Shown piece by piece: positions 35,811 through 44,879 of a stretch of 64,000 nucleotides of DNA; the stretch's first letter is position 1; every line of letters begins with the position of its first letter. Source of the stretch: Planctomycetota bacterium (lineage in GTDB: Bacteria > Planctomycetota > UBA8742 > UBA2392); the NCBI GenBank assembly GCA_019636195.1, contig JAHBYA010000001.1, positions 1 to 64,000 of the forward strand. The letters run 5' to 3'. A program made the translations under genes and the position numbers. The notes under the pieces are model-generated. The model saw only the letters and a program-made list of their open reading frames with translations, had not been told where the DNA came from and did no database searches.

Positions 35811-38800
35811 TGAGTCTCCTCGCCTTTGATTTCAACTTCCGTCTCATTGATCTTTGGACCATCTCCCTGTGGGTTCTTGCGCTGGAGCGGTTTGGGCGTG
35901 GCCGTGATTGCTCCAGACTTGTTCGCATTCGAAGGGTTCTTTTCGATACGTGCATCCTGAGACCCTAGATGCGCTTCACCCTCAGGCGTGGGCCCAATCT
36001 CATAGATTATACGAACAATGTCCCCAACGCACGCTTCCGTCGCGCTCGACTCACAGATCAAGGAAATCGCAATCACCATCTCGCTGGTTCGAGGCCGAGC
36101 GTTGGCAGTATTGTTGTTATTCCAGCTCGAGCCCCAGTCAGCAAAGAAGGTGGATCGACCTACCATTGCGTGGGCTCCGGCGTGCGCTTTTACCTTGGCA
36201 ATAGCATTCGAAGTAGTCGCTTCTCCGGCATCTTCATCCCATGCTCCTTCGTCCTCGGGACTCGTGAGCCCGTAAAGCAAGTCATCGCGTTCATCCAGAG
36301 CTTCTTGCAAAATGAAATTTGCCCCCCTTATGGCCGCGTCCGCTGCATCCGTTGGAACCGATGGTATCTGGAACGGACCATCTTCCCTCTCCTTCTTCAG
36401 GGCAAAAGCCAGCTTCGTGTCCACATCGACGGCGACTTGCGGGCAAAAGATGTGCCGTTTTACAGCGCCGCTTACATCAAACTGCTCTATGTCTTTGAAT
36501 TTGCGTCCCCCTCCTTTCGCTCGGATCGTGATTCCGACGGTAAGCGCGGAGAAGGCGTGGACATGAACTTTGGGTACACCACACGAGCCGATCCACGTGG
36601 CCGATAGCACCCACCATCCGTCAACTCGCTTGGACTTGACCTCAACCTTGTCAGATGTCTCCGTGCCGTCCGAGTACTTTAAGTTTTTCCTGCTCGTGCT
36701 CTCTACAGTGTTAGCAGTAACGGACGCAAAGGACGATGCGTATCCGCCAAGCGCGCGCCGATGGTACTTTTGGATGTCCTGAAAAGACACGCGCTCGTGG
36801 TTGATGTAAACGTCCGGCACTTCCTGAGTTCCGTTTTTTAACTTTTTGAAAACTTCCGATTTCTCGTTCACTTCGTCTAGGAACTGAATGTTTACTCGCC
36901 AACGGCAATCCGAGGCAGGTGGATTGCTACCTTGTGGTGCGGCGACAGGTTCCCGCCAAAGTGGTCCGCTGCCCCATTCCGGGTCCGGCTTTGGTGCAGT
37001 GTGATCCAACCCGTACGGTGCTTGGTCGCCCAGATCCCCGACGCGGTTCTCGTTTGGCGAGATCGGGGGACGTGGCGCGACGTTGATGTAGATGTCCAGG
37101 TTCGTTGAATTCGTTGACTCCGTGTCGTAGTAATGGATGCAAAGTACATGCAATGCGTCGGCCCTTGCTGTGTATTGCAGACAGCGTTCGAGGTCTCCAG
37201 AATCTTCGACGCTCCAAGCGTGGGCGATGCGGACTATTCCGGTTGTCTCCGTGACTATCTGCCATAGCTCAATGAACAGGGCTTCGTCGCCATCCCTGGA
37301 CATCCGCAAGTGTACTCTTTCGCCTTCGCTCAGATGGAATGCGACGGTGAACGCCCGCTCCGCTGTCACCTCAACTTCTGAGTTGGCGTAAGGAAGTTCC
37401 TCAGGGTCCGACTGCACAACGGTATCCACCACTTCAGAAAGCGTCACAACTGGAGCCGGCGGCTCCGGTGGGGTTTTGAAACCAGGGCCGACCACCCATG
37501 CGCCGACGCCATTATCGTTGTCGCAGGCCCGGATGCGCCAATGATGTACGGTATTCCATGCCAGGACTGAACTGTAGAAGCAATGCATCGTGTCGCCGAA
37601 CGTAACAGGTGTGCCGCCTCCGCTGAGTTGGCCCGAATCCCAAACAATGTCGGATGTGCCAAACCCATTGTCCACCGCGATCTGGACCTGCCACCATTGC
37701 GCGGCTCCGTCAACGTCGGCATCCTCAAAAATAGCCGCGAACATCCATGACGGATTGGCGCTGTCTCCATTCCATACAACTCGCGGTCTCCACACTACCG
37801 GATCAATATTCCCACTGTCCGGTTCGATTACGACGATCAGTAAAGAGAACTGACTTGCCGACTCCGGGTTTTCCAGCTCCGCGGCTGTTATGAGCAACGT
37901 GTTGTCACCCAAATCGTCGCTGGCAGGTCGCCAGGTGAACCTTCCGTGTTTCCATGTAGCCGACGAAGGCAGCGGGCTCCCGTTCAGCGACACACTTACG
38001 TTTACGTCATCACCGTCAGGGTCCAAAATGCAGAACTCGGTCACCACGAAGGCGCCATACTCGACATTGATGCTCGGCCTTTCGGAGATCTCAGGTGGGC
38101 GGTTGACGTTCGCGACACTTATGCCAATGACAAGAAACGCCGACCAGCCCACTTCGCCTGCCGGCAAGTTGGACGGATACTCTGTTGCAACAACAACGAT
38201 CTGTCGTTCTCCCGCGTCTGTGTAACCGGGCAGCCAACTGAACTCACCAGACACCGGGTCCAGAACCGCCCCGACCGGCTCCCACACTGTGGCCACCATG
38301 CGATAGCGGATTACGCCGCTGGAGTTGGGCGTTCCAACTGCTTCAAACGTCAGGGGCTGACATTCTTTTACTTCAAACGGCGAGTTTTCGACGGACAAGC
38401 CGGGTGCGCTGCCGCTTCCGGCGCCAATTCGGTAAACAAGCGTGTACTCAATAGCGCTCTCAAACCCGGGATACTCCGACAATTGGTCCGTGACGCCCCG
38501 GTCAATACGAACAGCCAGAACCGCCGCTTCTTCCGGCACAAAGACAAGGAACTCGAGGTAGGCTGTAGTTTCGCTGTAAACACGGTGCCTGGGTACCCTC
38601 AAGTCTTCGATGTCTGCGCCCAAACCCACGCTGAACCCGATGGGCGATGCGCTCAGAACCCGCACGGCGAGCACGGTCGGCCCGTTAACCGCCAGCGTGT
38701 AGCAATCCACGTCTGCCGTTGAGAGTGTCCCCGCCAAAGTTCCCTGCGGCGAATCCAACGAGTTGGCCTGTTCCGGCGAATCATTGGGTTCAGATTCTTC

Positions 38801-38866
38801 CGCATGAAGGGATGCGCCAAAGTACAAGAGTGCAGCCGTCAACGCGACGTGCAGGTATGTTTTCAT
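35807..38866 (-). CDS. large secreted multidomain protein (pre-peptidase C-terminal and Ig/cadherin-like domains), unknown function
   Basis: The ATG at 38866 follows GAGGGG and begins a signal peptide (MKTYLHVALTAALLYFGASLHAEE); the 1019-residue protein then shows a PPC-like domain (SEPNDSPEQANSL to about 125), Ig/cadherin-like repeats (INRPP-type VNRPPEISERP near 255, DPDGDDVNV, WRP strands), a fibronectin-like region (about 360-480), a second beta domain (about 500-610), and an unassigned C-terminal half with many charged and Asn-rich segments. Cys residues are scattered. No catalytic motif is seen. The AT-richer composition matches its coupled neighbour. Possibly a cell-surface adhesion or structural protein. 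Confidence 0.78.
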   Translation of the reverse strand: MKTYLHVALTAALLYFGASLHAEESEPNDSPEQANSLDSPQGTLAGTLSTADVDCYTLAVNGPTVLAVRVLSASPIGFSVGLGADIEDLRVPRHRVYSETTAYLEFLVFVPEEAAVLAVRIDRGVTDQLSEYPGFESAIEYTLVYRIGAGSGSAPGLSVENSPFEVKECQPLTFEAVGTPNSSGVIRYRMVATVWEPVGAVLDPVSGEFSWLPGYTDAGERQIVVVATEYPSNLPAGEVGWSAFLVIGISVANVNRPPEISERPSINVEYGAFVVTEFCILDPDGDDVNVSVSLNGSPLPSSATWKHGRFTWRPASDDLGDNTLLITAAELENPESASQFSLLIVVIEPDSGNIDPVVWRPRVVWNGDSANPSWMFAAIFEDADVDGAAQWWQVQIAVDNGFGTSDIVWDSGQLSGGGTPVTFGDTMHCFYSSVLAWNTVHHWRIRACDNDNGVGAWVVGPGFKTPPEPPAPVVTLSEVVDTVVQSDPEELPYANSEVEVTAERAFTVAFHLSEGERVHLRMSRDGDEALFIELWQIVTETTGIVRIAHAWSVEDSGDLERCLQYTARADALHVLCIHYYDTESTNSTNLDIYINVAPRPPISPNENRVGDLGDQAPYGLDHTAPKPDPEWGSGPLWREPVAAPQGSNPPASDCRWRVNIQFLDEVNEKSEVFKKLKNGTQEVPDVYINHERVSFQDIQKYHRRALGGYASSFASVTANTVESTSRKNLKYSDGTETSDKVEVKSKRVDGWWVLSATWIGSCGVPKVHVHAFSALTVGITIRAKGGGRKFKDIEQFDVSGAVKRHIFCPQVAVDVDTKLAFALKKEREDGPFQIPSVPTDAADAAIRGANFILQEALDERDDLLYGLTSPEDEGAWDEDAGEATTSNAIAKVKAHAGAHAMVGRSTFFADWGSSWNNNNTANARPRTSEMVIAISLICESSATEACVGDIVRIIYEIGPTPEGEAHLGSQDARIEKNPSNANKSGAITATPKPLQRKNPQGDGPKINETEVEIKGEETQ

Positions 38867-38938
38867 GTTCGGCCCCTCGAATGAATCACTTGCGCTACCG
38901 CGCCAGCGTACTGGACGAAGGCCGCAAGCGGCAATAGA

Positions 38939-38961
38939 ATATGTGCACACAGTGCACATAT
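38939..38961. promoter_or_regulatory. perfect 23-bp palindrome, candidate operator between divergent genes
   Basis: ATATGTGCAC (38939-38948), spacer ACA, GTGCACATAT (38952-38961). The dyad lies 72 nt before the secreted-protein start and 136 nt before the cyclase-like start, in AT-rich DNA. On the minus strand a TATTCT -10-like box overlaps its edge. Dyads of this size are typical operators of dimeric regulators; the regulator is unknown. Confidence 0.55.
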
Positions 38962-39097
38962 GAGACCAGTTTGCTAACGTTGTTCCGTCCAACCACCATG
39001 CGTGTGAGTATCAGGACCCGAACGTGCGCTCACGCCTTCATGACGGAACGGTCTTGCGCCTACCGTTGGCGGGTTTTGTTGCTACCTTTTGCGCCCC

Positions 39098-40009
39098 ATG
39101 CCGTTTGGTCGCAAAATCCCACGCGCAACGCTGGAGCGTTACGCGGGCAAAGCGCTGGTTGAAGTCGCGCAGAAGAACCCCGACGTGCTCAAGCTCGGGG
39201 CTACGCGCCGCAATGTATCGCTGGTGTATCTCGATATCTGGGGCTTCACCGAGGTCACCAGCTACGCCTCGCCCCAAGCCGTGATTGACCTGCTGTGCGA
39301 CTATTTTTCGCGCATGACCAACATTATCCGCGGTAACCGCGGCTTCGTGGACAAGTTTTTTGGCGACGCGATTTTTGCCATTTTCGGCGCGCCGCTGGAT
39401 GACCCCCAGCACGCCCTGCACGCCTGCAACGCCGCGCTGGCCTGCCTGCGCGAGACCTTCAAGCTCGCCGCCGAGTGGCACGTGCAGGGTTTCGGGCGCA
39501 TCAGCCAGAGCATCGGCGTGGTCACCGGCCCGGCCATTGTCGGCAACGTCGGCACCGACGAGCGCGCGATGTACACCGCCATCGGCGAAGCTGTAAGCCT
39601 GACGGTGCAGCTACAGCAGGCCAGCCGGCTGTATCGCGCGCCGATTATCATCTCGCGCGACACCAACAGCGCCGTGCGCGAGCAACTGCTTACGCGCGAG
39701 CTTGACGTGGTCAAGGTGCACGGCACCGAGCGCACGACGACTATCTACGAGCTGATGGGCAACCAGGCCGACGCGCCCGAGCACCTGAAGATGCTGGCCG
39801 AGGTGTTCAACCGCGGCGTGGTGTCGTTTCGCCAGCGCGACTGGGACCGCGCCGAAAAACGCTTTGCCGACGCCGACAAAATCTCCGGCGATGACGGGCC
39901 GTCGCGCCTGTACATCCGCCGCTGCCAGCTTTATCGCAAGCACCCGCCACCACCTGAGTGGGACCACGTGCACGCCCACACCGTGCGCATGAACCAGCCG
40001 GGCCAGTAG
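39098..40009 (+). CDS. class III adenylate/guanylate cyclase-like protein with substituted catalytic residues
   Basis: 303 residues: cyclase homology domain (about 38-205) and a helical TPR-like C-terminus. Metal-binding aspartates are D46 (YLDIWGF) and D90 (KFFGDAIF), with the base-selecting Lys at 86. The usual GDxVNxAxRLE block reads GEAVSLTVQLQ (163-173), so the transition-state Asn is Ser167 and the Arg is Gln171. Catalysis is therefore doubtful and a regulatory or very weak cyclase is possible. The ATG at 39098 is preferred to a TTG 9 nt earlier. No cAMP receptor gene is nearby. Confidence 0.85.
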   Translation: MPFGRKIPRATLERYAGKALVEVAQKNPDVLKLGATRRNVSLVYLDIWGFTEVTSYASPQAVIDLLCDYFSRMTNIIRGNRGFVDKFFGDAIFAIFGAPLDDPQHALHACNAALACLRETFKLAAEWHVQGFGRISQSIGVVTGPAIVGNVGTDERAMYTAIGEAVSLTVQLQQASRLYRAPIIISRDTNSAVREQLLTRELDVVKVHGTERTTTIYELMGNQADAPEHLKMLAEVFNRGVVSFRQRDWDRAEKRFADADKISGDDGPSRLYIRRCQLYRKHPPPPEWDHVHAHTVRMNQPGQ

Positions 40010-40092
40010 GCGCAATCGGCAAGGCTCGATTGGCAATGATGGGTGCCACGTCTCCCTTGCCGCTGGACGCTGCCTGATTGAAACTGCCGCCC

Positions 40093-40887
40093 ATGGCCGA
40101 GTCGCCCGTGACAACCCCGCTTCCATCGGGCATGAAGGGCCTGACTGTCGGCGTGCGCGCCTTTGTGGCGGGTTACAGGCTGATGCTGCCGGGCGGCGGA
40201 ATGTTCCGGTACGCCGTTGCGCCGGGTCTGGTTGCCCTGTTCATTCTGCTTTCGCTTGCGGTGGGCGCGTTCTTTCTGGCGCGCTGGCTGCTGGTTGACT
40301 GGCTGACAAGCCTCGACTGGGCGCCGTGGCTGTCTTGGCTTGGCGGGGTTCTGGCGTTCGTGCTGGCTTTGGTGTTCAGCTACTTCCTGTTTGTGCCGGT
40401 GATGCGCATGCTGGGCCCGATCTTTCTGGACCCGATCGCTGAGCGCGTGCATCAGCGCGTTACCGGCCAGCCCTTGCCGCAAGCGCCTCCGATCGTGGCG
40501 ATCCGGCTAGCGGGTTCGATTGTGCCGTCACTGAGGTCGCTGCTGCTGTCGTTGTTTGTCGAGCTGCCGCTGGCGATTTTCGCGATGTTGACGTTTGCCG
40601 GCGTTGTGGTGTCGGCGCCTGTCAGTGCCTTCCTGATGGGTTGGGACCTGGTTGACACTTCACTGTCACTGCACAACCTGAAGTGGTCAGCAAAGAAGGC
40701 ATGGCTTCGGCGCAACTTCTGGCCCTGCATCGGCCTTGGCGGCACAGCCAGCCTGGTGCTGCTTGTGCCGGTGTTGAACCTGTTGGCTGTGCCGGCTGGC
40801 GTGGCTGGGGCGATGGTGCTGGTGCTGGCGGAACGAGATCAGGGGGGCAAACTGGAGCCTGACCCTTTTCATGGCCCGGAAAGGTGA
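40093..40887 (+). CDS. EI24/CysZ-like membrane protein
   Basis: 264 residues with four or more helices in the EI24 pattern (YRLMLPGGGMFRYAVAPGLVAL start; PLAIFAMLTFAGVV and WPCIGLGGTASLVLLVPVLNLLAVP end). CysZ members act in sulfate uptake, but most EI24 homologues are unassigned. The final residues GGKLEPDPFHGPER derive from DNA resembling a REP-like half element (40849-40869), so the C-terminus may be a late insertion. No sulfur genes are adjacent. Confidence 0.82.
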   Translation: MAESPVTTPLPSGMKGLTVGVRAFVAGYRLMLPGGGMFRYAVAPGLVALFILLSLAVGAFFLARWLLVDWLTSLDWAPWLSWLGGVLAFVLALVFSYFLFVPVMRMLGPIFLDPIAERVHQRVTGQPLPQAPPIVAIRLAGSIVPSLRSLLLSLFVELPLAIFAMLTFAGVVVSAPVSAFLMGWDLVDTSLSLHNLKWSAKKAWLRRNFWPCIGLGGTASLVLLVPVLNLLAVPAGVAGAMVLVLAERDQGGKLEPDPFHGPER

Positions 40888-40913
40888 ACATTTGGCAGTT
40901 TTGTCCGTATAAT
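40885..40913 (+). promoter_or_regulatory. promoter before the M23 peptidase gene
   Basis: TGAACA (40885-40890) and TATAAT (40908-40913) are 17 nt apart; the -10 box is perfect and the ATG follows at 40968. Confidence 0.55.
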
Positions 40914-40967
40914 AAGCGAGCGCATCGGGACTAGATTGCGCAGCCCTGGGCAAGGGTGTAACAAACG

Positions 40968-42218
40968 ATGAACAACCAGACTGTTCCGGGTGACTTTGAG
41001 CCGGCTCGCCGCGCATGGATGGCGGCGGTCGGCGTGGGCGCGGGTTTGTTTGCTTTGCAGGGCGGCCTGGCAGCCCAACGCAAGCCGGACCCCAAAGCGC
41101 CAACCGAAGAAGAATTGAAGAAGGCGTACGAGGAAACTGAAAACCTCGTCAAGGTCGGCAGCAACCCTGACCGGCCCGGCATCGCGGCGTGGCAGCAGAA
41201 GCAGGGCATGAACCTGACTTGGCCCGCCAAGTACTACCTGCCCTGGCCTGCGGGCGTCGGCCACCAGGTTTACCAAAGCTGGAACGGTAACAAGATCGGC
41301 CCGCCGCGCGCGACGCACATGCAGGCGCAGAACTACTACGCGTGGGACTTTCACATCGTGCGCGGCCAGTACATCTGCGCCGCCCGCGACGGCAAAGTCA
41401 CAAACGTGGTCGATGACCAGCCGCCGGGCAACGAGAACGCCAACGTGATCTACATTGAGCACGCCGACGGCGAAGTCAGCGTGTACGCCCACAACGGCAG
41501 CAACACCGCGCTGGTGGCCGTGGGCGACAAGGTGCTGGCGGGCCAGAAGATCTGCCAGGGCAGCAACGAGTCGATGCACCTGCACTTCTGCATCTGGAAG
41601 GGCATGATCGACTACCCGTGCCGCTTTATCGACTTTGCGGCCGACAACGGCGTGCCGCAGTACGGCCAGAACCCGGTCAGCGGCAACAAGGGCCCCGACA
41701 GCAACCAGATCGCCGAGATTCAGGCCGACTTCAACAAGGGTGAAGCCGCGTTTGAAAAGAAGGATTATCTCAACGCGCTCAAGTGGTACCTGGCCGCAAC
41801 GGCCACAGAAGTGCGCGTAGAGGCCTACGAGCGCAGCCTTGAACGCATCGAAGAGTGCCGGCAGATCATTGACGCCGAGATCAACGCCGCCGTGGAAGAA
41901 GCCAGGGGCGGCGACATGGCCAAGGCCGAAAAGTCGCTGAAAGCGATCCAGAAGAAGTACGGCGACTTTGCCAAGACGCGCATCAACGCGGCGATGGACG
42001 AGCTCAAGAAGGATCCCAAGTTCCGCGACTGGGCCAACAAGCAGGCCAGCGAGAAGCTGTGGCTGGAAGCCCGCCGCGCCGAAAAGTTCGAGGAATGGAA
42101 GAAAGCCGAAGCCGCCTACCGCGAGCTGCGCAAGCTGTACAAGAAAGGCGAGCCCGAATACGACCTGATCCAGGAGAAGCTGAAGAAGATCAGCATCGGA
42201 AGAATTCTGGAGGAGTAG
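40968..42218 (+). CDS. exported M23 (LytM-type) peptidase-like protein with helical tail
   Basis: 416 residues. The N-terminus ARRAWMAAVGVGAGLFALQ looks like a Tat- or Sec-type signal. The M23 fold is seen around YYAWDFHIVRGQYICAARDGKV (D motif), VYAHNGSN and MHLHFCIW (HxH motif). The first zinc His of classical HxxxD is not in the expected place, as in the QN-type subgroup whose motif reads yaiDF. After about residue 250 a helical repeat-rich domain continues to the end, likely coiled-coil or TPR. It may cut or bind peptidoglycan peptides. Confidence 0.8.
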   Translation: MNNQTVPGDFEPARRAWMAAVGVGAGLFALQGGLAAQRKPDPKAPTEEELKKAYEETENLVKVGSNPDRPGIAAWQQKQGMNLTWPAKYYLPWPAGVGHQVYQSWNGNKIGPPRATHMQAQNYYAWDFHIVRGQYICAARDGKVTNVVDDQPPGNENANVIYIEHADGEVSVYAHNGSNTALVAVGDKVLAGQKICQGSNESMHLHFCIWKGMIDYPCRFIDFAADNGVPQYGQNPVSGNKGPDSNQIAEIQADFNKGEAAFEKKDYLNALKWYLAATATEVRVEAYERSLERIEECRQIIDAEINAAVEEARGGDMAKAEKSLKAIQKKYGDFAKTRINAAMDELKKDPKFRDWANKQASEKLWLEARRAEKFEEWKKAEAAYRELRKLYKKGEPEYDLIQEKLKKISIGRILEE

Positions 42219-42242
42219 GCCCGAAAGCAGAAGTTACACGTA

Positions 42243-42276
42243 CAGCCCCGGCAGCAATGCCGGGGCTGCTTGTTTG
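42243..42276 (+). terminator. intrinsic terminator after the M23 gene
   Basis: Perfect 11-bp stem CAGCCCCGGCA (42243-42253) and TGCCGGGGCTG (42258-42268) with GCAA loop, followed by CTTGTTTG, 24 nt after the stop. Confidence 0.75.
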
Positions 42277-42355
42277 CCCTTACCGCGCAGCTCCATTGCA
42301 CTGGTGATTGCGCTGGCCTGTCGCTACGGCGTGCTGCCTTGCGTATGCTGGCGCC

Positions 42356-43351
42356 ATGTCGGCGACGTACTTTCCTTCAGACGAGATTGTCGCGCGTTAT
42401 CGGGGCCAGCGTGCCCTGCGCGGCTACATCCGGCTTGCCCGGCCGTTCACGCTGATCCCGCCGATGCTCGGTATGGCTTCGGGTGGCATTGTCGCGTGGT
42501 TTGTGGCTGGGCCCAGCCTGGTCAGCGGGCGCGACTTTCTGGTCACGCTGTTGCTGGGCACGGTTGCCGCCGGCTTGCTCAACGCAGCCAGCAACGCGCT
42601 GAACCAGATCTTTGACATCGACATTGACCGTATCAACAAGCCTGACCGGCCACTTTGCACCGGCGATGTTTCGATCCTGGGCGCCGGCGTGTTTGCCGCG
42701 TTTACCGGGGCGTCGGCCCTGATCATTGCCTCCGCGATCTCGGTGCTCACGGGCCACTGGGGCACGCTGGCGTTGTTTGCGGCCGCCGGGGTGTTCAGCG
42801 CCGCCTACAGCGTGCCGCCTGTGCGCACCAAGGCGCGCGGCTGGTGGGCCAACGTGACGGTCGCTATCCCGCGCGGGGTGCTGCTCAAGGTCGCCGGCTG
42901 GAGCCTGGCCAAAAGCGTGCTGTCGTGGGAAGCGTGGTTCATCGGCTTGATCATGGGCCTGTTCCTGTTCGGGGCGACGACCACCAAAGACTTTGCCGAT
43001 GTGCGCGGCGACGCCGCCTACGGCGTGCGCACCCTGCCCGTGCTGTACGGGCCGGAAAGGGCCGCCCGCTACGCCGTGCCGTTTCTGACGTTGCCGTTTC
43101 TGCTGATCCCGCTTGGCGGGCTGGCAGGTGTGCTGACCGCGCGCATGTTTGACCTTGCAATGCTGGGCTTGATCAGCCTGCTGTGGGGCGCACACATTTC
43201 GGCGCGGGTGCTGGATGACCCGGACGCGCTCACGCACACCGAGAACCACCCGGCTTGGCGGCACATGTACTACCTGATGATCTTCCTGCAGGTCGGGTTC
43301 GTGTTTGCGTACATCCCCTACTCTTTCTTTGGCGGTCTGTTCCGTGGCTAA
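42356..43351 (+). CDS. UbiA-family prenyltransferase
   Basis: 331 residues, about nine membrane helices. First Asp-rich motif NQIFDIDIDRINKPDRPL and second KDFADVRGDAAYG are present, matching Mg-diphosphate binding of the UbiA superfamily. It transfers a prenyl or geranylgeranyl chain to an acceptor such as a quinone precursor, (bacterio)chlorophyllide, or an archaeal-type lipid precursor; the acceptor cannot be told. TATGCT ends 6 nt before the ATG. It overlaps or nearly abuts the aminotransferase gene, suggesting cotranscription. Confidence 0.9.
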   Translation: MSATYFPSDEIVARYRGQRALRGYIRLARPFTLIPPMLGMASGGIVAWFVAGPSLVSGRDFLVTLLLGTVAAGLLNAASNALNQIFDIDIDRINKPDRPLCTGDVSILGAGVFAAFTGASALIIASAISVLTGHWGTLALFAAAGVFSAAYSVPPVRTKARGWWANVTVAIPRGVLLKVAGWSLAKSVLSWEAWFIGLIMGLFLFGATTTKDFADVRGDAAYGVRTLPVLYGPERAARYAVPFLTLPFLLIPLGGLAGVLTARMFDLAMLGLISLLWGAHISARVLDDPDALTHTENHPAWRHMYYLMIFLQVGFVFAYIPYSFFGGLFRG

Positions 43352-44507
43352 ACGACTATCTTCACGCATGGGCGCACTGGTGCAGTCGGACATCCGGCGC
43401 CTGACCATTGAATGTGACAAGGTCGGCGGCATCAACCTGGGCCAGGGCATCTGCGACCTGCCCACACACCCGCTGGTGAAGCAGGGTGCCATCGACGCGA
43501 TCAACGCCGGCAAGGCGACCTACACACATGCCCGCGGCCTGATTGAGCTGCGGCGCGCGATTGCCGGCAAGTTGCACGACTTCAACGGGCTTGACTACAA
43601 CCCTGAAACAGAGTTGTGCGTAACCGTCGGCAGCAGCGGCGCATTTGCCTGCGCCGTGCTGGCCACGCTGGACCCCGGCGACGAGGTGATCCTGGTAGAG
43701 CCCTTCTACGGCTATCACCTGAACACGCTGTTGATGGCGGGCATAACGCCACGCTATGCGCGCATGGACCTTGACCGCATGGCACTTGACAGGTCAAGCT
43801 TTGAAGCCGCGTTGTCGCCGCGCACGCGCGGCATTGTCATCTGCACGCCCGCCAACCCCGGCGGCATCGTCGTCAGCCGTGACGACTGGCAGTGGCTTGC
43901 GGGCCTGTGCGAGTCGCGTGACTTGCTTCTCTACAGCGATGAAATCTACGAGTACATCACTTATGACGGTCTAAAACACACCAGCGCGGCGATGCTGCCG
44001 GCGCTGCGCAATCGCACACTGTTGATGGGCGGCTACAGCAAGACGTTCAGCATCACGGGTTGGCGCATCGGCTATCTGGCCGCGCCTGCCGACATCATGG
44101 ACAAGGCCGCCGTCGCCAGCGACCTGCTGTACATCTGCGCCCCCCACCCGTTGCAGCGCGGCGTGCTCAAAGGCCTGGAAGCACCGGCCGAATACTACGA
44201 GCAAATGCGCCGACACTACGAACAGGGCCGGGCCATGATCTGCGATGCCCTTGAAGCGGGCGGCTTCAAGCCCCACCGCCCCCAAGGCAGCTACTACGTG
44301 ATGGCGGACTTTTCGGCCCACGGCTGGAAAGACGACCAGCAGGCAGCCACCGAGCTGCTGCGGCGCACAAAGATCGCCGCCATTCCCGGCAGCGCGTTCT
44401 ACGAGCCCGGCAGCGGCCGCGGCAGCAAGCTGCTGCGCTTTTGCTATGCCAAAGACCTTGATGTGCTGGCAGAAGCCTGCAACCGCCTGAGGTCACTGCG
44501 CGACTGA
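43344..44507 (+). CDS. class I/II aminotransferase
   Basis: 387 residues from GTG 43344, overlapping the ubiA-like stop by 8 nt; an ATG at 43368 is equally possible since neither has a clear ribosome site. Fold-type I PLP enzyme with INLGQGICDLP, the pyridine-contacting YSDEIYE, the Schiff-base lysine in GYSKTFSITGWRIG, and a C-terminal Arg for the substrate carboxylate (KLLRFCYA). It resembles aspartate/aromatic aminotransferases. Substrate is unknown. Confidence 0.9.
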   Translation: MAKRLSSRMGALVQSDIRRLTIECDKVGGINLGQGICDLPTHPLVKQGAIDAINAGKATYTHARGLIELRRAIAGKLHDFNGLDYNPETELCVTVGSSGAFACAVLATLDPGDEVILVEPFYGYHLNTLLMAGITPRYARMDLDRMALDRSSFEAALSPRTRGIVICTPANPGGIVVSRDDWQWLAGLCESRDLLLYSDEIYEYITYDGLKHTSAAMLPALRNRTLLMGGYSKTFSITGWRIGYLAAPADIMDKAAVASDLLYICAPHPLQRGVLKGLEAPAEYYEQMRRHYEQGRAMICDALEAGGFKPHRPQGSYYVMADFSAHGWKDDQQAATELLRRTKIAAIPGSAFYEPGSGRGSKLLRFCYAKDLDVLAEACNRLRSLRD

Positions 44508-44822
44508 ATGACGATTCCACTTGGCATGCTTTGCGGGCTTGTGCTGGTGGCAAACGCCGTTGCATTTGCCGCGCAGGGGCTGGACAAACGCAAAGCCGCC
44601 AGGGGCGCCCGTCGTACGCCCGAGCGCACACTGCTGCTGCTGGGCCTGCCCCTTGCCGCGCCGGGCATGCTGCTGGGCATGCGCGTTTTTCGGCATAAGA
44701 CGCGCAAGGGCAGCTTTGTCGCAAAGGCCGCGCTGGTGACTTTCGCGAATCTGCTCATGCTTGTTGCCCTTGGCTGGTCGGCGACAAATGGCCTTGTCAG
44801 CATTGAACTTGTGCTTTACTGA
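44508..44822 (+). CDS. DUF1294 small membrane protein
   Basis: 104 residues starting at the base after the aminotransferase stop, so translation may be coupled. Three or so membrane helices and the DUF1294 signature (LDKRKA then RRTPERTLLLLGL, and RHKTRKGSF) are visible. Some DUF1294 domains are fused to cold-shock domains in other bacteria; here it stands alone and a cold-shock gene lies 9 kb downstream. Confidence 0.82.
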   Translation: MTIPLGMLCGLVLVANAVAFAAQGLDKRKAARGARRTPERTLLLLGLPLAAPGMLLGMRVFRHKTRKGSFVAKAALVTFANLLMLVALGWSATNGLVSIELVLY

Positions 44823-44879
44823 CGGGCCCGCCCGGGGGATGATATGGATGCCCTGTAGCGCCCCTGCGTTGAGAGGCGA

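Noticed and set aside
38939..38961. CRP/FNR-type binding site
   Set aside because: Half sites are TGTGCAC with a 3-nt spacer and lack the TGTGA-N6-TCACA or TTGAT-N4-ATCAA pattern.
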